This document shows, one piece after another, positions 17,875-28,057 of a stretch of DNA of 64,000 bases. The translations under genes were made by a program, and so were the position numbers. Below the pieces are notes generated by a model that did no database searches, was not told the DNA's origin, and saw only the letters and a program-made list of their open reading frames with translations. The stretch comes from Asticcacaulis currens (GTDB lineage Bacteria > Pseudomonadota > Alphaproteobacteria > Caulobacterales > Caulobacteraceae): positions 352,760 to 416,759 of the forward strand of contig NZ_JAQQKW010000004.1 of assembly GCF_028550395.1 (NCBI RefSeq), read 5' to 3'. The first letter of the stretch is position 1. Every line of letters starts with the position of its first letter.

Positions 17875-17958
17875 GGAATGATCTTTTCAGAATCATTCCG
17901 CTCAAGCCGCCATTGAGGCGGCGGCCAAGGTGGCGAAGCCGCCGCCCGGCGAGGGGCT
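17875..17958 (-). terminator. Stem-loops between the RpiR regulator and iolC
   Basis: Downstream of the regulator's stop lie a GC-rich hairpin (arms GCCGCC and GGCGGC around 17906-17922, with a larger alternative fold to 17946) and a second stem with arms GGAATGAT (17875-17882) and ATCATTCC (17892-17899). Neither is followed by a long U-run, so any termination is probably partial. The iolC promoter lies beyond them. Confidence 0.4.
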
Positions 17959-18825
17959 TTAGGTGGCAAAGGCGTAGGCCACGACGAGGGACTGCGCCAG
18001 ACACAGGGGCGCGGTCAGCGAACGAAAGGCGCGCACTTCCGATTCGCGCAGCAGCAGGCTCTGATGCCCCGGCTTGACGAGAGGCGAGACATTGGAATCG
18101 GTGATCGACAGCACCTGCGCGCAGCGTTCCAGCGCCAGCGCATGGCAACGCACGGTTTCTTCGGCATAGGGCCGGAAACTGATGGCAATCAAAAGGTCGT
18201 CGGCGCGGATGCCGCGCGCCTGCTGCTCCCAAAGCCCGCCCGCACCATCCAAAAACACCACGCGCTTGCCCGCGCGCTGAAGCGCGTAGGCGAGGTAGGA
18301 GGCGACCGGAAAGGCGCGGCGAAACCCGGCAATATAGACGTTGTCGGCGGCGATAATGGCCTCGACGCTGGTGCGAATCTGCTCGGCCGAGACGCTTTGC
18401 CGCAAATGGGTGAGGGCCAGAATATCGGCTTCGGCAAACTCATCCAGAATGGAACTGAGTCCCTCGGCCCCTATACCCTCAGAGGCCCCGAAGGCGCGGG
18501 CCCGCTCGCCATAGGCCAGACTGATATGGCTGGAGAGCAGCTCATCGCGGATGACCTTCTGCATCTGAGACGCCCCGGCATAGCCCAGCGTCTTGGCAAA
18601 GCGCACCAGTGCCGAAGGCTGTACATCGGCGCGTTCGGCGACCACGGCCAGCGTCTCGAACGCCACGTCTTCGGGCTTGTCCAGCACGAAACTGGCCACC
18701 TGTTTCATGCGCCGTGAGGCGTCGTCATACTGGCGCATGATGGCCGCGCGCAAAGCCTCCAGCGTTTGCGGGGCGTCACCGCCGGGGGTGGCGTCTTCAG
18801 GGGTTTCCGCCGGGTGTGGGCTCAT
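17959..18825 (-). CDS. iolR: MurR/RpiR family regulator, probable IolR
   Basis: A 288-aa regulator. An N-terminal HTH_6 domain (residues about 25-100, with VAERADVQPSALVRFAKTLG as recognition region) precedes a C-terminal SIS sugar-isomerase domain (IIAADNVYIAGFRRAFPVAS). Regulators of this family control inositol catabolism in Caulobacter and rhizobia, where an inositol-derived intermediate relieves repression. It is divergent from the inositol dehydrogenase gene and the two share a region with two palindromic sites. It lies 192 bases upstream of iolC in the same direction. The regulatory role is inferred from family, position and motif. Confidence 0.88.
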   Translation of the reverse strand: MSPHPAETPEDATPGGDAPQTLEALRAAIMRQYDDASRRMKQVASFVLDKPEDVAFETLAVVAERADVQPSALVRFAKTLGYAGASQMQKVIRDELLSSHISLAYGERARAFGASEGIGAEGLSSILDEFAEADILALTHLRQSVSAEQIRTSVEAIIAADNVYIAGFRRAFPVASYLAYALQRAGKRVVFLDGAGGLWEQQARGIRADDLLIAISFRPYAEETVRCHALALERCAQVLSITDSNVSPLVKPGHQSLLLRESEVRAFRSLTAPLCLAQSLVVAYAFAT

Positions 18826-18879
18826 CGGGGCACTCCGCCGCTGAGAAGAGAATCAAGCATTTTCCAAGTTGACACAATA

Positions 18880-18895
18880 TGGAATATTTGTTCCA
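18880..18895. promoter_or_regulatory. IolR-like operator 1, iolR-idhA intergenic region
   Basis: TGGAATATTTGTTCCA is an exact GGAA-N6-TTCC palindrome. It overlaps a TTGACA word (18869-18874) that could be a -35 element directed toward the inositol dehydrogenase gene, a position suited to repression. It also lies 55 bases upstream of the divergent iolR start, so autoregulation is possible. Confidence 0.7.
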
Positions 18896-18945
18896 AAATG
18901 CAAAGCCAGACGTGGAACCCTTTTGTAAGGCTTGGGTTTCAAAAA

Positions 18946-18961
18946 TGGAATAAATATTTCA
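18946..18961. promoter_or_regulatory. IolR-like operator 2, upstream of idhA
   Basis: TGGAATAAATATTTCA is a GGAA-N6-TTTC palindrome with one mismatch to the consensus, 44 bases upstream of the inositol dehydrogenase start. Its centre is 66 bases from operator 1, about six helical turns, which would let two regulator dimers lie on the same face. Confidence 0.7.
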
Positions 18962-19005
18962 AAGCGGGATCAGGCTTGCGCCGTACCCAAACCAAAGGAA
19001 ACGCA

Positions 19006-19989
19006 ATGTTTGAAGTGGCTGTCATCGGGGCCGGGCGTATCGGTCGTATCCACGCCAGAAACGTCGCCGCCCATCCGGCCTTGCACCTTAAGGCCATTGT
19101 TGATCCGGTGGGCGACAGCGCGGCGGAACTGGCAAAGGCGCTGGGGTCGGAGGTTTCGACCTTTGAGGCGGTGCTGGCCGATCCGAACGTCAGGGGCGTG
19201 GTCATTGCCTCACCGACGGATCAGCACCTGACGCAGACCCTTCAATGCATCGCAGCGGGCAAGGCGGTCCTGTGCGAAAAGCCGCTGGATCAGGATCTGG
19301 AAACCGCGCGCGGGGCCGCAGCGCAACTGGGTGGGGATAAGCCGCTTCTGCTGGGCTTCAATCGCCGTTTCGACCGCCATTTCGGGGCGCTGAAACAACA
19401 GCTTGAGGCCGGACGCATCGGCGCGCTGGAAAGCCTTTTGATCGTCAGCCACGATCCCGCACCGCCGCCGGTGTCCTACGTCAAGGTCTCAGGCGGCCTG
19501 TTCAAGGACATGGCCATCCACGATTTCGACATGGCGCGCTTCATTCTGGGCGAAGAGATTGTTGAGGTCTATGCGGCGGCGGCCTGTCTGGTCGATCCGG
19601 CCATCGGGGAGGCGGGGGATGTGGACACCGCCAAAACGACGCTGAAAACCGCCTCGGGCCGTCTGTGTGTGATCAGCAATTCGCGCCGTTCCGGCTATGG
19701 CTACGATCAGCGCCTCGAAGCCTATGGGCAAAAGGGGCTTCTGAAGGCTGACAATGTGCTGGAAAGCACGGTGGCGCACTGGGGCAAGGAGGGCCCGGTG
19801 CTCGATGCCTTCCAGAACTTCTTCCTTGACCGCTATGCCGAGGCCTATCGCAGTGAGATCGCGCACTTCGCCGACATCGTGGCGGGCAAGGCCAAGCCGA
19901 TGGTCGGCTATGACGACGCCGTGCGCGCGCTGGAACTGGCCGAAGCGGCGGCCTATTCGGTGGCCACCGGTCAGGTCGTCAGGGTTTGA
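19006..19989 (+). CDS. iolG: Myo-inositol 2-dehydrogenase
   Basis: A 327-aa Gfo/Idh/MocA oxidoreductase that uses NAD to oxidise myo-inositol to scyllo-inosose, the first catabolic step. It has the Rossmann motif GAGRIGRIHARN, the CEKPLD segment with the catalytic Lys, and GGLFKDMAIHDFDMARF with the Asp/His pair. The ATG at 19006 has AAGGAA five bases before it; an open frame extends to 18766 but would cross the operators. Its last 11 bases overlap the convergent GH92 gene. Also named idhA in Caulobacter and rhizobia. Scyllo-inositol activity cannot be excluded. Confidence 0.93.
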   Translation: MFEVAVIGAGRIGRIHARNVAAHPALHLKAIVDPVGDSAAELAKALGSEVSTFEAVLADPNVRGVVIASPTDQHLTQTLQCIAAGKAVLCEKPLDQDLETARGAAAQLGGDKPLLLGFNRRFDRHFGALKQQLEAGRIGALESLLIVSHDPAPPPVSYVKVSGGLFKDMAIHDFDMARFILGEEIVEVYAAAACLVDPAIGEAGDVDTAKTTLKTASGRLCVISNSRRSGYGYDQRLEAYGQKGLLKADNVLESTVAHWGKEGPVLDAFQNFFLDRYAEAYRSEIAHFADIVAGKAKPMVGYDDAVRALELAEAAAYSVATGQVVRV

Positions 19990-22276
19990 TAAATTTGGTG
20001 GCCCAGCCGTTGGGCTGGGCCGCCATATCGAGCTCCAGCGTACCGCCCTTGCTCAGCTCGGCATGGGTGAGCCAGGCGCGGTCGATCGCCTTGCCGTTCA
20101 GACGCGCACCCACAACATAGAGATTGGCCTCTGAGGTCTTGGGCGCGATGATCTGAAACGTCTTGCCGCCTTCCAGATGTATGGTCGTTTTCCGGAACAG
20201 GGGCGAGCCGATGTAGTAGAAGGGCTGCCCCGCATTGGGGTAGAGCCCCAGACTGGCCCACACGTACCATGACGACATGGTGCCGGCATCGTCATTGCCG
20301 GGCAGGCCGTTGCGCGTCGGCTTATAGTGCACCGACAGGATGTGGCGCACGCGCTCGGCCGTGCGATCCGGACGCCCGGCGTGGATATAGAGCCACGGGG
20401 CCAGAATATCGGGCTCATTGCCCTGAAGGTAATAGCCTTCGTCAAACAGGCGGTCGAGCCAGCGCACAAAGCCTTCGCGCCCGCCGGTTTTGGCCATCAG
20501 GCCTTCGACATCGTGCGGCACATAGGTCGAATATTGCAGCGAATTGCCCTCATAGAAGGGGGCCTCCCACCACGGGCCGGACTTGTCCGGATAGTCATAG
20601 GTGCAGGTGAAGTTTTCCAGCCACCGCCCGTCGGCATAGCGCGGACGGATGCAGCCCAGATCGTCGTCCCACAGCTTTTTCCACGCCTCGGCGCGCTTGA
20701 GATAGCGGGCCTGATCGGCTTTTTCACCGAGATGCGCCGCCACCGAGGCGATGGCGAAGTCGTTATAGGCGTATTCCAGCGTGCGCGAGGCCGAGCGCGT
20801 CTGGCTCAGCGACACATAGCCCAGAGACAGATAGTCCTTTAGCACGCGCCCCTGAAGGAAGGGCTTGTCGCTTTCGACCTCGCCGTCCTTGCGCAAGGCG
20901 GCATAGGCCTGTTTGACATCAAAGCCACCGAGGTTTTTGACCACGGCATCGGCGATCAGAACGTCGCCGTTTGAACCGCCCTGCGTCATGCCATTGGCCC
21001 CGGCGATGCGCGAATCCGGCAGCCAGCCCGTATGGGCATAGGTGTCGATCAGCGAACGGATCATGTCGCGCTGACGCTGCGGCTGGATGATGGTCAATAG
21101 CGGATGCAGGGTGCGGAACGTATCCCAAAGGGTATAGAAATCCTCGTAATGCGGCTCGGTTGAGTTCCACCACACGTTTTCGCCGCTCAGGTCGTGCGGC
21201 ATGGTGTGGCTGCGGTAAAGCCCTGAATAGAAGTTGCGCCTTTGGGTGTCGTCGCCGCCTTCGACCTCGATCTTGGCAAGCGCGCCGTTCCACAGGTCGC
21301 GCGCCTTGGCGTGCTGCGCATCGAAGTCCCAGCCGGGCAGTTCGGCGGCCAGATTGGCTCTGGCCTTTTCGACGCTGATGAACGAAACGGCCAGCTTCAT
21401 CTGCACGACAGAATCGGTTGCCGTATCGAACGTCATGAAGCCGCCCAGCCGGTTGGAAAACTCCTGCTCGGTGTCGTATTCGATCATCAGCCCCTGACGA
21501 TTGGCCGCGCTCTTGGTCTGATTGCCGCCGTTAAGACGCCCGATGCCGGCCTGAATCTGCACCTCGCCCTGCCGGGCCTTCCACGCCCCGTACTTGACCG
21601 CCGGGCGGTCGAACACAGCGTAGAAGTAGAGCTTATAGGGGGCGGGGTTCCAGCCACCTTCAAAGCTGGCCCAGCCGGAGAGGGTGTGGTCGTCCACCAC
21701 CTCAACCTGGGCCGCTGTGGTGCGCTGACCGCTGCCGCGCAGGCCGATGACCGAGGTGGCGTCGAGCACGAACTGACCCGGTGCGCCCTTGGGGAAGGTC
21801 ACGCGCTGAAAGCCCACAAGCCGCGAGGCGGTCAGCTCGACGCGCACCGCCTTGGCCGGTTCGTTGGCCAGAGTCACGGCGTAATAGCCGGGCGAGGCCG
21901 TCTCATTGTGCTTGGCGAAGACCAGATGGTTGACGCCCAGTTCCCCTGAGGTCGGGGTGACGCGGAAATTGCCGTACTTGCTGGTGCCGCCGGTGCCGGT
22001 GACGTGGGTGAAGCTGAAACCCAGAATGGCGCTTTTGGAGTCGTAGCCATTGGTGTCGCCATTGGCCGTGTCCGGGCTTAAGGAGACGAAGCCGAAGGGA
22101 ATGCCTGCGCCGGGGACCGTATTGCCGCCGTCATCGACGCCGACAAAGGGATTGGCCAGCACGGTATAGTCCGGGGTCGCCGTGGGCTGTGCGAGTGCCG
22201 GGGCACAGAGCGCGCAAAGGGCCACCGCCATCATCAGGGCGCGAACCGAACCGCGGCGTTTCAAACCAGAGGACAT
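19979..22276 (-). CDS. GH92 family alpha-mannosidase, in the inositol transporter operon
   Basis: A 765-aa secreted enzyme with a Sec signal (MMAVALCALCAPALA, cleavage after ALAQ). The GH92 N-terminal beta-sandwich starts with NPFVGVDDGGNTVPGAGIPFG and the catalytic (alpha/alpha)6 barrel includes LWDTFRTLHPL and GNDDAGTMSSWYVWASLGLY. GH92 enzymes are calcium-dependent exo-alpha-mannosidases, mostly alpha-1,2 or alpha-1,3. Its ATG follows the stop of the transporter permease by four bases, so it is part of that operon. This suggests it frees inositol or mannose from a mannosyl-inositol compound before uptake (inference). It overlaps the convergent iolG by 11 bases. Confidence 0.92.
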   Translation of the reverse strand: MSSGLKRRGSVRALMMAVALCALCAPALAQPTATPDYTVLANPFVGVDDGGNTVPGAGIPFGFVSLSPDTANGDTNGYDSKSAILGFSFTHVTGTGGTSKYGNFRVTPTSGELGVNHLVFAKHNETASPGYYAVTLANEPAKAVRVELTASRLVGFQRVTFPKGAPGQFVLDATSVIGLRGSGQRTTAAQVEVVDDHTLSGWASFEGGWNPAPYKLYFYAVFDRPAVKYGAWKARQGEVQIQAGIGRLNGGNQTKSAANRQGLMIEYDTEQEFSNRLGGFMTFDTATDSVVQMKLAVSFISVEKARANLAAELPGWDFDAQHAKARDLWNGALAKIEVEGGDDTQRRNFYSGLYRSHTMPHDLSGENVWWNSTEPHYEDFYTLWDTFRTLHPLLTIIQPQRQRDMIRSLIDTYAHTGWLPDSRIAGANGMTQGGSNGDVLIADAVVKNLGGFDVKQAYAALRKDGEVESDKPFLQGRVLKDYLSLGYVSLSQTRSASRTLEYAYNDFAIASVAAHLGEKADQARYLKRAEAWKKLWDDDLGCIRPRYADGRWLENFTCTYDYPDKSGPWWEAPFYEGNSLQYSTYVPHDVEGLMAKTGGREGFVRWLDRLFDEGYYLQGNEPDILAPWLYIHAGRPDRTAERVRHILSVHYKPTRNGLPGNDDAGTMSSWYVWASLGLYPNAGQPFYYIGSPLFRKTTIHLEGGKTFQIIAPKTSEANLYVVGARLNGKAIDRAWLTHAELSKGGTLELDMAAQPNGWATKFIKP

Positions 22277-22280
22277 GCGA

Positions 22281-23294
22281 TCAGACCTTTCCGCGATGCG
22301 ATTTGGCGTAGGCGTCGAAGGCCACGGCCGCCACGATGATCAGGCCGATCACCACCTGCTGGAAATAGGATGAAACGTGCATGATGACGAGTCCGTTCGA
22401 CAGCACGCCTATCAGCAGCGCCCCGATCAGCGTACCGCGAATATTGCCCGCCCCGCCCGACAGGCTGGCCCCGCCGATGACGACCGAGGCGATGACGCGC
22501 AGCTCGTAATTAATGCCCGCCACGGCCTCCGCAGAGCCCAGACGCGCCGACAGCAAAAAGCCCGACAGCCCGGCCAGAAAGCCGACGATGACATAGACGC
22601 TGATCAGTATGGCCTTGACGTTGATCCCGGCCAGCCGCGCGGCCTCGGCATTGCCCCCCACCGCATAGACCTGCCGCCCGAAGCGCGTGTAGCGCAGCGT
22701 CACATGTCCGGCTAGCGCCACCAGCGCAAACAGGATGACGGGCACGGGCACACCCAGCACCGCCCCCGTGCCCCACCAGCGATAGCCGGCATCGAAGCCG
22801 GAAATCGGCCCGCCGTCATTGAGAATCAGGGTCGCGCCGCGCCAGATGGTCATGCCGCCCAGCGTCACGATAAAGGCCGGCACCTTTAGCCAGGTAATCG
22901 TCTTGCCGTGCGCATAGCCTGCCGCCAGACCGATGGCGGAGGCAACGCCGAGCGCCACCAGCCATTGCGGCAGGTCGCCGCCCATATGCTGCACCACCCA
23001 GGCGGCGGCAATCGCGGCAAAGGCCAGAAGCGAGCCTACCGCCAGATCGACCCCGGCGGTGAGAATGACGAAGGTCATGCCGACGGCAATGACGCCATAG
23101 ATCGACACCTCGGTTAAGATGTTGAGCGCATTGCGCAACGACAGAAAGCGCGGGTTCCACGCCGCGAATCCGATAATCAGCAAAAGCAGGAACAGGGTCG
23201 TCCCCCAGGTCCGCAAAAAGGCCACCGTGTCAAAGGGGGCTTTGGCCGGGGGCGCAGACAGGTCAGGGGCGGGGGCAGGGGTGGCGGTCATCAA
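22281..23294 (-). CDS. iatP: Inositol ABC transporter permease
   Basis: A 337-aa inner-membrane permease of the RbsC/BPD_transp_2 family with about ten hydrophobic segments. Family phrases are visible: LTEVSIYGVIAVGMTFVILT, GVDLAVGSLLAFAAI, and near the C-terminus GGASLSGGAGNIRGTLIGAL. It is the third gene of ibpA-iatA-iatP, separated from the ATPase by six bases. The order matches the myo-inositol system of Caulobacter crescentus, and the surrounding iol genes support inositol as substrate, although the family also moves ribose and other sugars. Confidence 0.9.
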   Translation of the reverse strand: MMTATPAPAPDLSAPPAKAPFDTVAFLRTWGTTLFLLLLIIGFAAWNPRFLSLRNALNILTEVSIYGVIAVGMTFVILTAGVDLAVGSLLAFAAIAAAWVVQHMGGDLPQWLVALGVASAIGLAAGYAHGKTITWLKVPAFIVTLGGMTIWRGATLILNDGGPISGFDAGYRWWGTGAVLGVPVPVILFALVALAGHVTLRYTRFGRQVYAVGGNAEAARLAGINVKAILISVYVIVGFLAGLSGFLLSARLGSAEAVAGINYELRVIASVVIGGASLSGGAGNIRGTLIGALLIGVLSNGLVIMHVSSYFQQVVIGLIIVAAVAFDAYAKSHRGKV

Positions 23295-23300
23295 GGGGAC

Positions 23301-24833
23301 TCAAGGGTTGGGGGCTTGCGGGGCGCTGCCGGTGGCCATCAGCGCCATCAGGGTTTCTTCGTCGGCGTCGGCGGCTTCCAGCGTGCCGGTGATGCGGCCT
23401 TCGCGGAAGACGATGATGCGGTCGCTGACGGCCATCACTTCGGGCAGTTCGGAGGAGATGACGATGACCGCCATGCCCTCTGACGCCATGTCGAACAGGA
23501 CCTGATGCACGTCGGCCTTGGCACCCACATCAATGCCGCGCGTCGGTTCATCGACGATCAGCACCTTGGGCGACAGGGCCATGCAGCGCGCCAGAAGCAC
23601 CTTTTGCTGATTACCGCCCGACAGGGTGCCGATGGCGGCTTCTGAGCTGCTCATACGGATGCGCAGCTTCTGCCGGAAGGTTTCAACAAGGCGTCGCTCG
23701 GCCCCTTCATCGACGAAGCCACCGGGGCGTGACAGGGACTTAAGCCCCGACAGAGAAAGGTTGTGGCGAATGGAGTGATCTAGGAAACAGCCCTGCTGCT
23801 TGCGGTCTTCTGGGACCAGCGCGATCCCGGCGCTCAGCGCCTGCGCCGGTGACTGAATGTCGAGAGCGCGGCCACACAGATGGATGCGACCGCTATCCTT
23901 GCGGTCGGCTCCGTAAAGTACGCGCGCCAGATCGGTGCGGCCAGCGCCCACCAGTCCGGCCAGACCGACGATTTCCCCCGCGTGCACTTCAAAAGAGATG
24001 TTGTCGAGCGAGGTGCCGCGCGCCTCATGCGCGCCGCGGCGGCGGCTGACCCCGTCGATGCGCAGCACCGGCGTCGGCGCCACCTGACGCGGCGGGCGCT
24101 TGAGGAAGGCGACATCGCGCCCGATCATCAGGCGCACCATGTCGTCGATACTGACGTCTGAAACCTGTCCGCTGGCCACAAAGCGCCCATCGCGCAACAC
24201 TGTATAGGCGTCGCAGATGGCCTTCACCTCCTTCAGGCGGTGGGTGACATAGATGACCGCGATGCCGCGCGCCTTCAGCGTGCCGACAATGCGGTGAAGT
24301 ATGTCCACCTCGCGCGGGCTGAGCGCCGCCGTGGGTTCGTCCATGATGATCAGCTTTGCCTGAAGCGTCATGGCTCTGGCGATTTCGACCATCTGCTGAT
24401 CGGCGACATTGAGGCGGCTGACCTCCAGATCGGGATCGAGGCTGAGGCCCAGATCGTCCAGTATGCGCCGGGCATCCGCGCGCATCTGCCGGTGATCAAT
24501 CAGGCCGAACCGAAGGGGCTCACGCCCCAGATAGAGGTTTTCGGCGACGCTCAGGAAGGGCTGAAGGTTGAACTCCTGATAGATGGTGACAATGCCCGCC
24601 TTCTGCCTCTGGCTGGGCGTATCGTCGGGACGCAGGGGCTTTGCGTCAAAGGTGAGGTGCCCGCCGTCGCTACCTTGAGCCCCGGACAGGATTTTGAGCA
24701 GGGTCGATTTGCCCGCGCCGTTTTCGCCCAGCAGGGCGTGAACCTCGCCCGGTTCGACGCGCAGGCTCGCCCCGCCCAGCGCCACGACACCGGGGAAACG
24801 CTTGGTGATGTCTTGAGCCTCAAGCAGGGCCAT
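23301..24833 (-). CDS. iatA: Inositol ABC transporter ATPase (tandem ABC domains)
   Basis: A 510-aa carbohydrate-uptake ATPase with two ABC domains. The first has Walker A GENGAGKST near residue 36, a diverged signature (LNVADQQMVEIARAM) and Walker B LIIMDEPTAAL. The second has the degenerate Walker A GLVGAGRTDLARVLYG usual in this family, the signature LSGGNQQKVLLAR and VLIVDEPTRGID. It powers import from the cytosolic face of the membrane. It follows ibpA after seven bases and precedes iatP after six, so all are in one operon. Confidence 0.92.
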   Translation of the reverse strand: MALLEAQDITKRFPGVVALGGASLRVEPGEVHALLGENGAGKSTLLKILSGAQGSDGGHLTFDAKPLRPDDTPSQRQKAGIVTIYQEFNLQPFLSVAENLYLGREPLRFGLIDHRQMRADARRILDDLGLSLDPDLEVSRLNVADQQMVEIARAMTLQAKLIIMDEPTAALSPREVDILHRIVGTLKARGIAVIYVTHRLKEVKAICDAYTVLRDGRFVASGQVSDVSIDDMVRLMIGRDVAFLKRPPRQVAPTPVLRIDGVSRRRGAHEARGTSLDNISFEVHAGEIVGLAGLVGAGRTDLARVLYGADRKDSGRIHLCGRALDIQSPAQALSAGIALVPEDRKQQGCFLDHSIRHNLSLSGLKSLSRPGGFVDEGAERRLVETFRQKLRIRMSSSEAAIGTLSGGNQQKVLLARCMALSPKVLIVDEPTRGIDVGAKADVHQVLFDMASEGMAVIVISSELPEVMAVSDRIIVFREGRITGTLEAADADEETLMALMATGSAPQAPNP

Positions 24834-24840
24834 GACCGGC

Positions 24841-25809
24841 CTATTTCACTTCGCCGATGCGTGACGCCTGAGCGAGCGTGTCGCGGGTGATCAGCACCGG
24901 CGTCAGGCTTTTGGAGACGATGGGGGTCTTGTCTTTCAGATTGGCCACGACGGCGCGCAGGGCCGAGCGGATCTGTTCGCCCGGATTCTGTTCCACGCTG
25001 GCGGCCATTTCGCCGTCGCGGATACGTTTCAGCGCTTCGGGGATGGCATCGAAGCCCAGGACGGCGATCTGCTGCGTCGTAAAGCCCGCGCCGCGAATGG
25101 CCTCAAGCGCCCCCATGGCCATGTCGTCATTGAGGCACAGAATGACGTCCGGGTGCGCGCCGCCCATCGAGGTGAGAACGTTCTGGGTGACGCTCAGCGC
25201 CTGATCACGCTTGGAATTGCCGGTCTGTTCGGCGACGATCTGATAGGCGGCACCGCCGGCCGCCAGCCCCTCATGCACGCCCTTGACGCGCTCAATCGAA
25301 GAGGTGCTGCCCGGATCATTGGTGATGACCACGACCTTGGCCCCCTTGGGGTAGGTCTTGACCACCCAGTCGGCCATGGCGCGCCCGCCTTCGACATTAT
25401 TGGCCCCAAAATGCGGCACCGGGTGCTTGCCGCCACCGATCTGACGATCGACGGAGACAACGACGGTCTTTTCGTCGATCAGGGCGTCGGTGGCCGACGC
25501 CAGCGCCTTGGAGTCGGTCGGCGCGATAATCACCGCCGAAATGCCCTGAACGCGCGCGGCCTCCAGATCGGAGACCTGCTTTGAGGAGTTGTTCTGACCG
25601 TCCAGCACCTGAACCTTGACGCCGAGCTTCTGAGCTTCGTCCTCCAGATCGCGGCGCATGGCGACGAAGAAGGGCTGCGACAGGTCGCTGAAACTGACGA
25701 CAATGCCGTCGGTGGCGGCGGCAGAACCGGATTTCTGACAGGCGGTCAGGCCCAGACCAAGGCCCATACCCAGACTGGCGGCCAGCAGGTGGCGGCGGTG
25801 AATCGACAT
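24841..25809 (-). CDS. ibpA: Inositol-binding lipoprotein of the ABC transporter
   Basis: A 322-aa periplasmic binding protein of the ribose/inositol type (Peripla_BP_4). The signal MSIHRRHLLAASLGMGLG runs into the lipobox LTAC with Cys24, so it is probably membrane-tethered. The binding domain begins GIVVSFSDLSQPFFVAM and includes QVSDLEAARVQGISAVIIAP and SVDRQIGG, as in Caulobacter IbpA. It is the first gene of the transporter operon. An exact IolR-like palindrome lies 130 bases upstream at 25939-25954. Ligand assignment rests on context and family resemblance. Confidence 0.9.
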   Translation of the reverse strand: MSIHRRHLLAASLGMGLGLGLTACQKSGSAAATDGIVVSFSDLSQPFFVAMRRDLEDEAQKLGVKVQVLDGQNNSSKQVSDLEAARVQGISAVIIAPTDSKALASATDALIDEKTVVVSVDRQIGGGKHPVPHFGANNVEGGRAMADWVVKTYPKGAKVVVITNDPGSTSSIERVKGVHEGLAAGGAAYQIVAEQTGNSKRDQALSVTQNVLTSMGGAHPDVILCLNDDMAMGALEAIRGAGFTTQQIAVLGFDAIPEALKRIRDGEMAASVEQNPGEQIRSALRAVVANLKDKTPIVSKSLTPVLITRDTLAQASRIGEVK

Positions 25810-25938
25810 AAGAGTTCCTCCCGTGGAACCGTGCGCCTTGCGGCTGCGTCATCTGTTCTATTTCCGGGACGAAGGCGTGTGGCAGAGGGCCCCGGATGGA
25901 CGTGCCGATTGGTCGGCTTTTTTTGTTTGTGTAGTAAA

Positions 25939-25954
25939 TGGAATTTTTATTCCA
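25939..25954 (-). promoter_or_regulatory. IolR-like operator upstream of ibpA
   Basis: TGGAATTTTTATTCCA is an exact GGAA-N6-TTCC palindrome. It sits four bases past the end of iolA and upstream of ibpA, in the only gap where the transporter operon can have its own promoter. The 148-base gap holds no other gene. Confidence 0.7.
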
Positions 25955-25957
25955 ACG

Positions 25958-27457
<1,500 letters not shown>

Positions 27458-27493
27458 GGGTTTCCACCTGTCCGTTAAGGGGTTCTGGTATTT

Positions 27494-27509
27494 TGGAAAA
27501 AATATTTCA
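27494..27509 (-). promoter_or_regulatory. IolR-like operator upstream of iolA
   Basis: TGGAAAAAATATTTCA has the GGAA-N6-TTTC form seen at the other inositol promoters. It is followed at 27517-27537 by a GAATTTGCAATGATCATTT word very like the one upstream of iolC, so the two promoters share more than the core operator. Confidence 0.65.
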
Positions 27510-27555
27510 TATATTTTGAATTTGCAATGATCATTTTATTTTTGGTTTGCAGCAG

Positions 27556-27586
27556 AAAAAAAACCGCCCGGACGGGTCCGGGCGGT
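27556..27586 (-). terminator. Intrinsic terminator of the cyo operon
   Basis: The arms ACCGCCCGGAC and GTCCGGGCGGT (27563-27573 and 27576-27586) pair perfectly over eleven bases. On the minus strand the stem is followed by a U-run (A-run at 27556-27563 on the plus strand). It lies 27 bases after the cyoD stop. Confidence 0.85.
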
Positions 27587-27613
27587 GCGTGGGTCGTCTG
27601 TGAGGTGGGGGCG

Positions 27614-28057
27614 TTAGCCCAGACCGCCGCCACTCATCATGCCGGGGGCCATGTTGTGGTTGAGGTGCGTCATCACCCACAAGGAGCCGATGATCAGGAT
27701 GCCGACAATGATCGCCGTAAAGATAAAGGCGAGATTGTTCCATACCTGGCTCGAGGAGCTGTTCATGTGCAGGAAGTAGCGCAGGTGCACCACAATCTGG
27801 ATCACGCCGAGGATCAGGATGACCGGCACCAGTGTCGCTGTCGGCATCAGCTTCAGCATGGTCAGGACAAACGGAATGGCCGTCAGGATGACCGACAGGC
27901 TAAAGCCGATCAGATAGTCCTTCACCGAGGCGTGGCCAGCCCCGTGATCGTGACCATGGGCGTCGCCGTGGTTCAGCTTGTCCACCGCGTGGTGGTCGGC
28001 CAGCTCGGTATGCGGGTCCTTGGCAGGGTGCAGGGTGGGCTTGTCAGGGATGTGCAT
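27614..28057 (-). CDS. cyoD: Cytochrome bo3 ubiquinol oxidase subunit IV
   Basis: A 147-aa membrane protein with three hydrophobic segments (YLIGFSLSVILTAIPFVLTM, ATLVPVILILGVIQIVVHL, LAFIFTAIIVGILIIGSLW) and the VHLRYFLHM phrase conserved in CyoD. The N-terminal 40 residues are histidine-rich (DHHAVDKLNHGDAHGHDHG) and could bind metal or simply face the cytosol; E. coli CyoD has a shorter N-terminus. It is the last gene of cyoABCD, and its ATG shares one base with the cyoC stop. Confidence 0.93.
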   Translation of the reverse strand: MHIPDKPTLHPAKDPHTELADHHAVDKLNHGDAHGHDHGAGHASVKDYLIGFSLSVILTAIPFVLTMLKLMPTATLVPVILILGVIQIVVHLRYFLHMNSSSSQVWNNLAFIFTAIIVGILIIGSLWVMTHLNHNMAPGMMSGGGLG

